Origin: Rhodospira sp.
GTDB lineage: Bacteria > Pseudomonadota > Alphaproteobacteria > Rhodospirillales > Rhodospirillaceae
Assembly: GCA_028277295.1 (NCBI GenBank)
Contig: JANQGN010000683.1
Location: forward strand, 1-5,300
DNA length: 5,300 bases
Direction: 5' to 3'
Part shown: positions 1-5,300 of the stretch, one piece after another
How positions within the stretch are numbered: position 1 is the stretch's first letter
Layout of the letters: every line of letters starts with the position of its first letter
Notes under the pieces: generated by a model
Database searches by the model: none
What the model was told of the DNA's origin: nothing
The model's input: the letters and a program-made list of their open reading frames with translations, nothing else
Translations under genes and position numbers: made by a program

Positions 1-1
1 G

Positions 2-697
2 GCATCCCGTCCCACGCCGGTCCAGAGCGTTCCCGAGATTCCGGAATACCTGCGCAAGGTCTACACCTGGGCCTATCTCACCCCCGCCTACAGCCGTTAC
101 CTGGACACCTCGCTGGTGGTTTCCGCCATCCTGTGGGGCAACATGAACCGCCTGATGCGCGCGGGCTTTTCCGAGTTCGAGCCGGGGCAGAGCGTGTTGC
201 AGCCCGCCTGCGTCTACGGATCGTTCTCCGCGTGCCTGGCCGAACGCCTGCAGCCGGACGGTCACCTTCATGTCACCGATGTGGCCGCCAACCAGGTGGA
301 GGCGTGCCGCGCCAAGCTGGCGAGTTTTCCCAACGCCTCCGTCGGGTTTGCCGATGCCGCCCAGCCGCGCGATCGGGACTACCAGGGGATCTGTTGCTTC
401 TTCCTGCTGCATGAGGTCCCGGAGGACTACAAGCATCGTATCGTCGACAGCCTGCTGGCCGCCACCCGGCCCGGCGGCAAGACGGTGTTCGTGGATTACC
501 ATGGCCCGCATTGGGCCCATCCCCTGCGTCCCATCATGACGCTTGTCTGGCGGTTGTTGGAGCCCTACGCCATCGCGCTGAGTAAGCACGAGATTCGCTC
601 ATACGCGTCCCAGGATCTGGCCGATGCCTTCACGTGGCGCAAGGAGACTTACTTCGGGGGCTTGTACCAAAAGGTGGTGGCCGAGCGGCGCCTGTGA
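2..697 (+). CDS. rquA: RquA-like rhodoquinone biosynthesis enzyme (class I methyltransferase fold), 5' end outside window
   Basis: The frame is open from base 2 to the TGA at 695-697, giving 231 visible residues. The GTG at 116 is only an internal codon, because the upstream residues (including EYLRKVYTWAY, 15-25) belong to the fold; the true start lies just outside the window. Family knowledge: RquA converts ubiquinone to rhodoquinone by replacing a ring methoxy group with an amino group, giving a low-potential quinone used in anaerobic fumarate respiration. Seen here: the usual glycine-rich SAM motif I is replaced by LQPACVYG (66-73), then HVTDV (90-94), FFLLHEVPE (133-141), RPGGKTVFVDYH (156-167), and YFGGLYQKVV (217-226) near the C-terminus. 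The altered motif I and this C-terminal signature separate it from UbiE. A terminator follows, so it ends its transcript. The alternative is a RquA-related methyltransferase of other function; the assignment is from memory of the family, not a search. Confidence 0.75.
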   Translation, partial: ASRPTPVQSVPEIPEYLRKVYTWAYLTPAYSRYLDTSLVVSAILWGNMNRLMRAGFSEFEPGQSVLQPACVYGSFSACLAERLQPDGHLHVTDVAANQVEACRAKLASFPNASVGFADAAQPRDRDYQGICCFFLLHEVPEDYKHRIVDSLLAATRPGGKTVFVDYHGPHWAHPLRPIMTLVWRLLEPYAIALSKHEIRSYASQDLADAFTWRKETYFGGLYQKVVAERRL

Positions 698-718
698 CCG
701 CTCCTTTCAGGGGGGGCG

Positions 719-743
719 AGAGGGGAGGGGACCTCCTTTTTTT
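719..743 (+). terminator. Intrinsic terminator of the rquA-like gene
   Basis: A GGAGG (724-728) / CCTCC (732-736) stem with a GGA loop is followed at once by seven T residues (737-743). Further A-T and G-T pairs can extend the stem down to 719. It begins 21 bases after the stop codon of the upstream gene. The stem is short, but the T run is convincing in such GC-rich DNA. It separates this gene from the large coiled-coil gene. Confidence 0.65.
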
Positions 744-751
744 CGACTCGA

Positions 752-790
752 GACTCAGGATTTCTTAATAAAGTATTGGAATCCTGACTC
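752..790. promoter_or_regulatory. Imperfect dyad in AT-rich leader, possible operator or promoter region
   Basis: The arms GACTCAGGATT (752-762) and AATCCTGACTC (780-790) are inverted copies with one mismatch (C754/C788), separated by a 17-base AT-rich centre. A third GACTC lies at 745-749. This is the most AT-rich stretch of the window and sits between the upstream terminator and the next start, where a promoter is needed. A weak sigma70-like pair, TTGGAA (776-781) and TACCCT (799-804) with 17 bases between, overlaps the right arm. The dyad is seen directly; an operator or promoter role is inference, and an mRNA hairpin is also possible. Confidence 0.35.
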
Positions 791-827
791 AATCGAAGTA
801 CCCTGTTGACAAAATCGCTTGGTCAGC

Positions 828-832
828 AGGGA
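828..832 (+). promoter_or_regulatory. Ribosome binding site that favours the ATG at 842
   Basis: AGGGA lies nine bases before ATG 842. An in-frame TTG at 806 would add 12 residues, but it has no purine-rich Shine-Dalgarno sequence at a proper distance: GAAGTACCCTG stands in front of it. The ATG is therefore the preferred start. Confidence 0.6.
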
Positions 833-841
833 CGAGTCGCG

Positions 842-3800
842 ATGGCTACCCGTGAGATCGATCCGGATGACGAAACCCCGCCCGGCACGGCGTTCCGTCA
901 GTGGGGTGCGCAGAAGGGCTTGACCCGCTCCAGGGGGGCCAGCGGGGACACGCAGCGCTTGCGGCCAGCGTCGGCGTCGGGGTCGACACGCGAGGCCACC
1001 ACAAGCTGGCTTTCGCGGTTGCGTGCCGACCCGGGCGAGACCGGAGCAACCGAACGCCCGAACGGTACCGATGACGGCGCGGCACCCCTGGTCGACCCGG
1101 CTGGTGCGAGCGCTTCGGCGTCCCCGGCCGGCAACAGCCGAGTCACGCGCCTGGACCGTGCTCCCCTTGGCGGGGACCACGTGGCGCGATCCACGGAACC
1201 CTCCGCCCGGCATCGCGATGGCGCCGACGCCGAGGTGGGCGATGATGAGCCGCCCGCGCCTCCTCAGGCGCTGTCTCCCATGCGGTTCGATGACGCGGGG
1301 CGACCGGCCGACGACAGGTCGTTGCGCGCTGAGTCCGGATCGCCGCATGCGCCGCGGTCCGCGTCCGCCCAGGAGGGCGTCGTTCGGCCTGGACCCTGGT
1401 CCATGGGGTCCGAGGTCGATTACGGTTCGCCGCCGCCCCTGCCGTCGTTGCCGCCCTTGCCGCCCGATCCACCGATGGCCGTGCCCCGGCCTGTCGAGTG
1501 GCCTTGGTGGGGGGCTGCTGGCTTCACGCTGTTCTGGCTGGCCTTCGTCTCCCTTTACTTTCAGCAGAGCGTGGGCTGGGGCAACCTGTTCATGCTGCTG
1601 CCGCACGAGTTCGGGGGCTTCGCCGCCGGGGCGTTCTTCCCGGTGGCGCTGGTGTTGGCGGTCGCGGCGGTGCTCACCCGTGACGGCCGTTATGGCCGCG
1701 AGGCGCTGGTTCTGCGCGACCAGTTGCGCAAGCTGTCCTATCCCACCGACACCGCGCGCACGCAGATGAACGAGGTGGCGCGCTCGCTGACCGAGCAGGC
1801 GCGCATGCTCACCGACGCCTCGCGCCAGGCGCTGGCCGAGGCCCGCCAGGTGCGCGACGGCTTGAGCACCGAGGTCGTGGCCCTGAATGCGCTGTCGGAG
1901 AAGTTCCGCGAGGACATCGCCCAGGTGATCCGTGACGCGGAAAGCCAGGTCTATGGCCTGGAGGAGGCGACGGACCGCGCCGTGTCGCGGGGCCGCGACG
2001 CCGGCCATACCCTGGAAAAGCAAAGCGCCACGCTGTCGGACGCGGCCGAAAAACTGGTCACGCAGACCAGGGCGCTCGACGACAACCTGCGCAAGCACGT
2101 CCAGGAACTCACCTTGGCCGGTCAGCAGGCGCGCGAGCAGGGCAACAGCCTGACCGCCGTCAACGAGGCCATTGGCCGTTCGGTGCGGGACGGGCGGTCC
2201 ATGGGCGAGGACCTGTCGGGGATGCTGGGAGAACTGGACGAACATTTGCGTGGTCAGCAGGACACCCTGGAAGCCCTGCGCGGCCGCTGGGAGAAGACCA
2301 GCCGCCAGGTGACCGAGGACATGGGCCAGCAAAGCAAGACGGTCGATCAACTGGTTGAGCGCATGATGAGCCGTGCCCAGGTGATCGAGGATACGATTGG
2401 CCGTCAGAGTGACGCGCTCATGGGGGCCTCCGATCAGTCCATGGCGCGCCTGAAGGAGATGGAAGGCGTCTTCACACGGCGGATCCAGGTCATGAACGCC
2501 AGCGTGGACGAGGCCACCGGCAAGCTGTCCGATGCCTCCCTGGTGGTCGCCCAACGGGGCCAGGAGGCGGCGGTGGCCACCAGCACGGCCACCGATACGC
2601 TGGAACGGGCCTCGGGAACCCTCGACGAGACGCTGCGGGGCTTGTCGACGGCCGTGCAGCGGGCCGAACAGCGCGCCCGCGACGCCGCCGGCGCGGTCAA
2701 GGAGCAAGTGGAAAGCCTGGAGGCCAACACCACCGAGGCCAATCGCCAGGCCGGCTTCATCCGCGAGGCCATCGCCGCGCAAACCCAGGAACTGCACGAT
2801 GGCGCCACCTTGATCGGTACCCAGGTGGAACTGGCGCAAAGCGGCCTGACCCAGCAGGCTCGCCACCTGGGCGACGCGGCCAACACGGCGGCGGCGCGAA
2901 TCCAGGACACGGTGGAGTCCTTGCGGGCGCGCCTGGGCGAATTGTCAGGGGTATCGCGGCAGGTCAACGCCGACCTGGAGAGCGTCGGGGCCGGCCTGAT
3001 CAAACACGCCGAAACCCTGGAAGAGGCCGGCCAGCGGAGCCTGGACTACACACGGGCCGCCTCGGAGGCCGTGCAGGGCGAGACCAACCACCTTCACGAG
3101 GTGGTCACCAAGGTGCACGAGGCCCTGGAAGGGCTGGAGCAGACATTGGCGGCGCGCAATCTGGCCATCACCCGGGCCACCGAGACAGCCGACAAGCAGT
3201 TCGGCGACGTGGCCCGGCTTCTGGATGCCAAGGTCAAGGATCTGGGCGACACCAGCGACCGGGCCACCGGGCATCTCCAGAGCGTGGCCGGCGCGCTGGA
3301 AGAGCATGTGGCATCGGTCGAATCGGTCACCGGGCGGTCGACGGGGCGCATCCGCGAAATGGGCGATGCCCTGGAACAGCAGGCGCGCGTGTTCGAGGAG
3401 GTCACCGGGCGCGGCTTGTCCCAGGCCACCGTCGCCGGCAACCGTCTGCGCCAGTCCACCGAGGGCATACAGGCGGCGGCCGACAAGGCGGCGGAGACCG
3501 TGCGCGGGGCGGCCAGCATCCTTGGTGGGTCCCTGGAGGAGGCCGACGAGCGCGCCAACGGCCTGGTGCCGGTGGTGGAGAACGCGGTCGCCTCCATTCG
3601 TCAGGAGGTCAACGCCTTGGGTCTGACCGGTGAGAAGATCACCGAGACCACCCAGCGGGTCGGGGCCGAGTTCGCGCGCCAGGCCCAGGGACTGGTGACC
3701 GCCGCCGACACCGCCGAGGAGCGCGCCAAGGCCCTGCGCCTGGAGATGGAGCGCTCGGAGGTGGCCACCTTCCTCCATCAAGCCAGCTTCATGATCGAGC

Positions 3801-4135
3801 GTCTGGAAAGCGCCGCCGTGGACATCGCCCGCATCTTCAACCCGGTGCGCGACGAGGAACTCTGGCGCCGGTATCAGAAGGGCGACCATGGGGTGTTCCT
3901 GCGCCACCTGGCCCGGGTGATGACGGTTAAGCAACACGGCGCGGTGCGCGAGGCGTTCGAGACCGATCGGGAGTTCCGGGGCTACGTGACCAGCTTCATC
4001 ACCGACTACGAAAGCCTGCTGGACCAGACCCAGCAGACGGCGCGGGCCGATATCCTGACGGCGCTGTTCGTGGGCTCGGACCTGGGCAAGGTCTATCTGG
4101 TTCTGGCCAAGGCCCTGGGGCGGCTGGACGCGTGA
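842..4135 (+). CDS. Two-TM membrane-anchored giant coiled-coil protein with 25-residue repeats
   Basis: 1097 residues, function unknown, no cysteine seen. Residues 1-219 are low-complexity, rich in Pro, Ala, Arg, Asp and Ser, probably disordered, and end in a proline-rich stretch (197-211). Two hydrophobic helices follow (about 223-243 and 258-279) with a short loop holding LPHEFGG (253-259). The basic segment after the second (RDGRYGRE, 280-287) suggests both ends are cytoplasmic. Residues 290-967 form a helical rod of 27 consecutive 25-residue repeats (one of 28), with only two prolines (301, 910). Residues 974-1097 form a compact helical domain with ELWRRYQKGDHGVF (1006-1019), FETDREFRGYV (1039-1049) and SDLGKVY (1079-1085). 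From memory, alphaproteobacteria carry proteins of this layout annotated as apolipoprotein-like or hypothetical; I know no function. It lacks HAMP and chemoreceptor signalling motifs. A scaffold or spacer role at the inner membrane is inference. Confidence 0.9.
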   Translation: MATREIDPDDETPPGTAFRQWGAQKGLTRSRGASGDTQRLRPASASGSTREATTSWLSRLRADPGETGATERPNGTDDGAAPLVDPAGASASASPAGNSRVTRLDRAPLGGDHVARSTEPSARHRDGADAEVGDDEPPAPPQALSPMRFDDAGRPADDRSLRAESGSPHAPRSASAQEGVVRPGPWSMGSEVDYGSPPPLPSLPPLPPDPPMAVPRPVEWPWWGAAGFTLFWLAFVSLYFQQSVGWGNLFMLLPHEFGGFAAGAFFPVALVLAVAAVLTRDGRYGREALVLRDQLRKLSYPTDTARTQMNEVARSLTEQARMLTDASRQALAEARQVRDGLSTEVVALNALSEKFREDIAQVIRDAESQVYGLEEATDRAVSRGRDAGHTLEKQSATLSDAAEKLVTQTRALDDNLRKHVQELTLAGQQAREQGNSLTAVNEAIGRSVRDGRSMGEDLSGMLGELDEHLRGQQDTLEALRGRWEKTSRQVTEDMGQQSKTVDQLVERMMSRAQVIEDTIGRQSDALMGASDQSMARLKEMEGVFTRRIQVMNASVDEATGKLSDASLVVAQRGQEAAVATSTATDTLERASGTLDETLRGLSTAVQRAEQRARDAAGAVKEQVESLEANTTEANRQAGFIREAIAAQTQELHDGATLIGTQVELAQSGLTQQARHLGDAANTAAARIQDTVESLRARLGELSGVSRQVNADLESVGAGLIKHAETLEEAGQRSLDYTRAASEAVQGETNHLHEVVTKVHEALEGLEQTLAARNLAITRATETADKQFGDVARLLDAKVKDLGDTSDRATGHLQSVAGALEEHVASVESVTGRSTGRIREMGDALEQQARVFEEVTGRGLSQATVAGNRLRQSTEGIQAAADKAAETVRGAASILGGSLEEADERANGLVPVVENAVASIRQEVNALGLTGEKITETTQRVGAEFARQAQGLVTAADTAEERAKALRLEMERSEVATFLHQASFMIERLESAAVDIARIFNPVRDEELWRRYQKGDHGVFLRHLARVMTVKQHGAVREAFETDREFRGYVTSFITDYESLLDQTQQTARADILTALFVGSDLGKVYLVLAKALGRLDA
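1709..3742 (+). repeat. 27 tandem 25-residue (75-bp) coding repeats forming the coiled-coil rod
   Basis: Residues 290-967 divide without gaps into 27 units; all have 25 residues except unit 6, with 28 (residues 415-442, bases 2084-2167). Position 2 is a large hydrophobic residue in 26 of 27 units, and position 9 in 24 of 27. Outside unit 6, position 16 is Ala or hydrophobic in 22 of 26 and position 23 in 25 of 26. Position 5 is Gln in 12 units. The consensus is roughly xLxxQxxxL with Ala at 12 and 16 and Val or Ala at 23. The counts were made by hand, and the register closes exactly between residues 290 and 968. DNA copies have diverged, but one 12-bp match (GGTCACCGGGCG at 3325 and 3400) remains at exactly 75 bp. 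Confidence 0.85.
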
Positions 4136-4152
4136 TCCAGCGGTGACCCGAC

Positions 4153-4197
4153 GGCGATGGCCCCGGGGCGCGGCGTTGGCGCTTCGGGGCCGTTGTC
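4153..4197 (+). terminator. Strong GC hairpin between convergent genes, probable terminator of the coiled-coil gene
   Basis: The left arm GGCCCCG (4159-4165), then GG and GCGC (4168-4171), pairs with GCGC (4179-4182), TT and CGGGGCC (4185-4191) around a seven-base loop. Weaker pairs extend the stem to 4153 and 4197. Several pairs are G-U in plus-strand RNA and become A/C mismatches in minus-strand RNA, so the hairpin is stronger in the transcript of the upstream coiled-coil gene. No T run follows on either strand, so classical intrinsic termination is not certain; it may instead protect the 3' end. Confidence 0.5.
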
Positions 4198-4208
4198 CGT
4201 TCAGCCCA

Positions 4209-4706
4209 TCACATCCACCGTCGCACCCGGGCGCGATAGGCGTCCCAGTCGGCGCCGAAATGGGCCGCCAGCACGGCTTCCTCGCGGGGTACGAAGAGCC
4301 GATCGTACCAAAGGAACAGCGCCACCGGCCCGATCCAAGGGGTCAGATGGCCCATGAGGATGGCGACGCCGGTAACGGTCACCACCAGGCTGAGGTACAT
4401 GGGGTTGCGGGTGCGGTGGAACGGTCCATGGTCCACCAGTCCGGGGTTGCCGTGGAACAGCCGCGACGACGCTCCGGCGCGCATGAAGGTCAGGCTGGCC
4501 CAGGATCCGAGCAGCAGGCCCGCGGTCAGCAAGGCAATCCCGGCCATGCTCCAGGGCCAGGGCGTGAGCGCGGGCCCCGGAACGGTGAGCTTGAGCGCGG
4601 CCATGCCCAGCAAGGCGACAAGCGCGGCGATGGGCGGCGCCACCCGACCGACGAAGCCGCGGTGGACGGCTGGGGTGTCGGGACCAGTATCGGGCGCGGG
4701 CGTCAC
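4209..4706 (-). CDS. Small integral-membrane methyltransferase, ICMT/PEMT superfamily
   Basis: 165 residues from a GTG at 4706-4704. This start was chosen because it overlaps the upstream stop in GTGA and has an AAGGAG site eight bases before it; an ATG at 4778 lies inside the neighbouring gene and lacks this support. Four hydrophobic segments are visible (about 22-42, 51-73, 104-118, 121-138). The family signature is present: GPFHRTRNPMY (94-104), then a paired glutamate in PREEAVLAAHFG (140-151), then YRARVRRW (157-164) at the end. In isoprenylcysteine/phospholipid methyltransferases the RNP and EE elements form the SAM site. The family methylates lipids, prenylated thiols or other hydrophobic acceptors, and bacterial members are mostly uncharacterised, so the substrate cannot be named. 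It is the second gene of a minus-strand unit behind a histidine phosphatase. Confidence 0.85.
   Translation of the reverse strand: MTPAPDTGPDTPAVHRGFVGRVAPPIAALVALLGMAALKLTVPGPALTPWPWSMAGIALLTAGLLLGSWASLTFMRAGASSRLFHGNPGLVDHGPFHRTRNPMYLSLVVTVTGVAILMGHLTPWIGPVALFLWYDRLFVPREEAVLAAHFGADWDAYRARVRRWM
4703..4706 (-). other. GTGA stop/start overlap, translational coupling
   Basis: On the minus strand the TGA of the phosphatase (4705-4703) shares two bases with the GTG of the methyltransferase (4706-4704). Such four-base overlaps usually mean that ribosomes ending one gene start the next, so the two proteins are probably made together. Confidence 0.75.
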
Positions 4707-5300
4707 GTGGCGGGCTCCTTCAGCGGTGTGATGGGAATGGCGGTGCCATCCAGGGACTCGATGCGCCACGGCGGGCAATCGCCTGGCGGCGGGTCGATGG
4801 GCACAAAGCGCACCGGCACGGCGTTGCCAACGGCGGGCTTCACCTTGCCGAACCCCAGCTTGTACAGCAGTGCTCGGAAGGTGCCGGAATGGCCGATGAT
4901 CAGGGTCGGTGCCGGGACCCGCAGGCCCGTGGCGGCGTGCCAGATGCGGTCCGCGAACTCGTCCCAGGTCTCACCGCCCGGAGGGTCGTAGAAGGTGCTG
5001 GGGCGCAGGTCCAGGGTCTTGCCCTCCAGGTCCCCCCAGTTGCGTTCGTTGAGGCCGGCCTCGATGATCGGCGTCAGGCGCCCGCCCAGGCGTTCAACCA
5101 GCGGCGCGGCGGTCTGATGGGTGCGCACCAGTCCGGTGACCACGATGCTGGCCAGCGGCAGGGTGGCGAGGATCTCGGCGGCCTCGGCGGCCTGCGCATG
5201 GCCCAGGTCGGTGAGCGGCGCGTCGAGCCAGCCGGCCACCAGGTCCTCGGCGTTGGTGGTGCTCTGGCCGTGGCGCACGAACCAGAACGGACCGTCGAGC
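4703..5300 (-). CDS. Histidine phosphatase family protein (phosphoglycerate mutase-like), 5' end outside window
   Basis: 198 residues are visible and the frame stays open to the window edge. The GTG at 5278 is not the start: the residues before it, FWF, form the first beta strand that leads into the catalytic motif VRHGQS. Counting from the first visible residue (base 5299): nucleophile His10 in RHG, Arg59 in VRTHQTA, likely acid Glu85 in LNERNWGDLEG (83-93), and the second catalytic His137 in IIGHSGTFRALL (134-145). All key residues are present, so the enzyme should be active. The family works through a phosphohistidine intermediate and covers mutases, sugar phosphatases, alpha-ribazole phosphatase and others. 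The short length and absence of the cofactor-dependent mutase insertions suggest a phosphatase; the substrate is unknown. It is cytoplasmic (no signal peptide seen, though the N-terminus is missing) and coupled to the downstream membrane methyltransferase. Confidence 0.9.
   Translation of the reverse strand, partial: LDGPFWFVRHGQSTTNAEDLVAGWLDAPLTDLGHAQAAEAAEILATLPLASIVVTGLVRTHQTAAPLVERLGGRLTPIIEAGLNERNWGDLEGKTLDLRPSTFYDPPGGETWDEFADRIWHAATGLRVPAPTLIIGHSGTFRALLYKLGFGKVKPAVGNAVPVRFVPIDPPPGDCPPWRIESLDGTAIPITPLKEPAT
4715..4720 (-). promoter_or_regulatory. Ribosome binding site AAGGAG of the membrane methyltransferase
   Basis: AAGGAG on the minus strand lies inside the last codons of the phosphatase gene, eight bases before the GTG start at 4706. 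It is near-perfect for the 16S rRNA tail and fixes the start of the downstream gene. Confidence 0.75.

Noticed and set aside
806..811. TTGACA, a perfect -35 hexamer, and also an in-frame TTG start
   Set aside because: No -10-like hexamer lies 16-18 bases downstream (the DNA there is around GGGACG), and the TTG has no suitable ribosome binding site, whereas ATG 842 has one.
1023..1769. 248-codon overlapping plus-strand frame inside the N-terminal part of the coiled-coil gene
   Set aside because: It is Arg/Pro/Cys-rich out-of-frame translation; the main frame continues through the two membrane helices into the repeats.
755..3937. Two long open frames on the minus strand (755-2866 and 2945-3937), opposite the coiled-coil gene
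   Set aside because: They run codon-for-codon antisense to the real gene. In that frame a stop appears only where the sense gene uses TTA, CTA or TCA, which are rare in this GC-rich DNA; the break at 2945 is exactly such a TCA. The translations are Leu/Gly/Arg/His-rich without recognisable motifs.
842..4135. Chemoreceptor or phage tape-measure protein
   Set aside because: There is no HAMP domain, no chemoreceptor signalling hairpin and no periplasmic sensor domain (only a short loop between the two membrane helices). No phage genes lie nearby.
4143..4991. 282-codon open frame on the plus strand opposite the two minus-strand genes
   Set aside because: The minus strand carries clear catalytic motifs of two families across the whole stretch; the plus frame is low-complexity Gly/Arg/Gln-rich and has no recognisable domain.
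1..5300. Defence, CRISPR or mobile-element system
   Set aside because: No spaced repeats, transposase, integrase, nuclease or reverse transcriptase motifs were seen; base composition looks even across the genes.

Overview
The window is GC-rich DNA (roughly two thirds G+C by eye) with dense genes, a GTG start and G/C-ending codons. Together with a RquA-like rhodoquinone-synthesis protein and a family of membrane-anchored coiled-coil proteins that I associate with alphaproteobacteria, this suggests an alphaproteobacterium. A Rhodospirillaceae-type purple bacterium that makes rhodoquinone is the best guess. The genus is inference.

Layout: (1) Positions 2-697, plus strand: the nearly complete end of a RquA-like class I methyltransferase-fold enzyme, followed by a short intrinsic terminator with a T7 run (about 719-743). 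(2) Positions 698-841: a 144-base intergenic region with the terminator, an AT-rich stretch carrying an imperfect dyad (752-790), and a ribosome binding site. (3) Positions 842-4135, plus strand: one very large gene for a 1097-residue membrane protein without cysteine. It has a disordered proline-rich N-terminus, two membrane helices, a rod of 27 consecutive repeats of 25 residues (one copy has 28), and a compact C-terminal domain. (4) Positions 4136-4208: a strong hairpin between convergent genes. (5) Positions 4209-5300, minus strand: a two-gene unit, a histidine phosphatase (its 5' end lies outside the window) and a small ICMT/PEMT-type membrane methyltransferase. They are joined by a GTGA stop/start overlap with an AAGGAG ribosome binding site, so they are probably translationally coupled.

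The three units look like separate transcripts. Nothing shows a functional link between the quinone enzyme, the coiled-coil protein and the phosphatase/methyltransferase pair. The most notable structure is the strict 25-residue period of the rod. It has a core spacing of 7-7-7-4, which predicts a nearly straight coiled coil of roughly 100 nm anchored in the inner membrane. I see no CRISPR, tRNA, rRNA, insertion sequence, phage or defence cassette.
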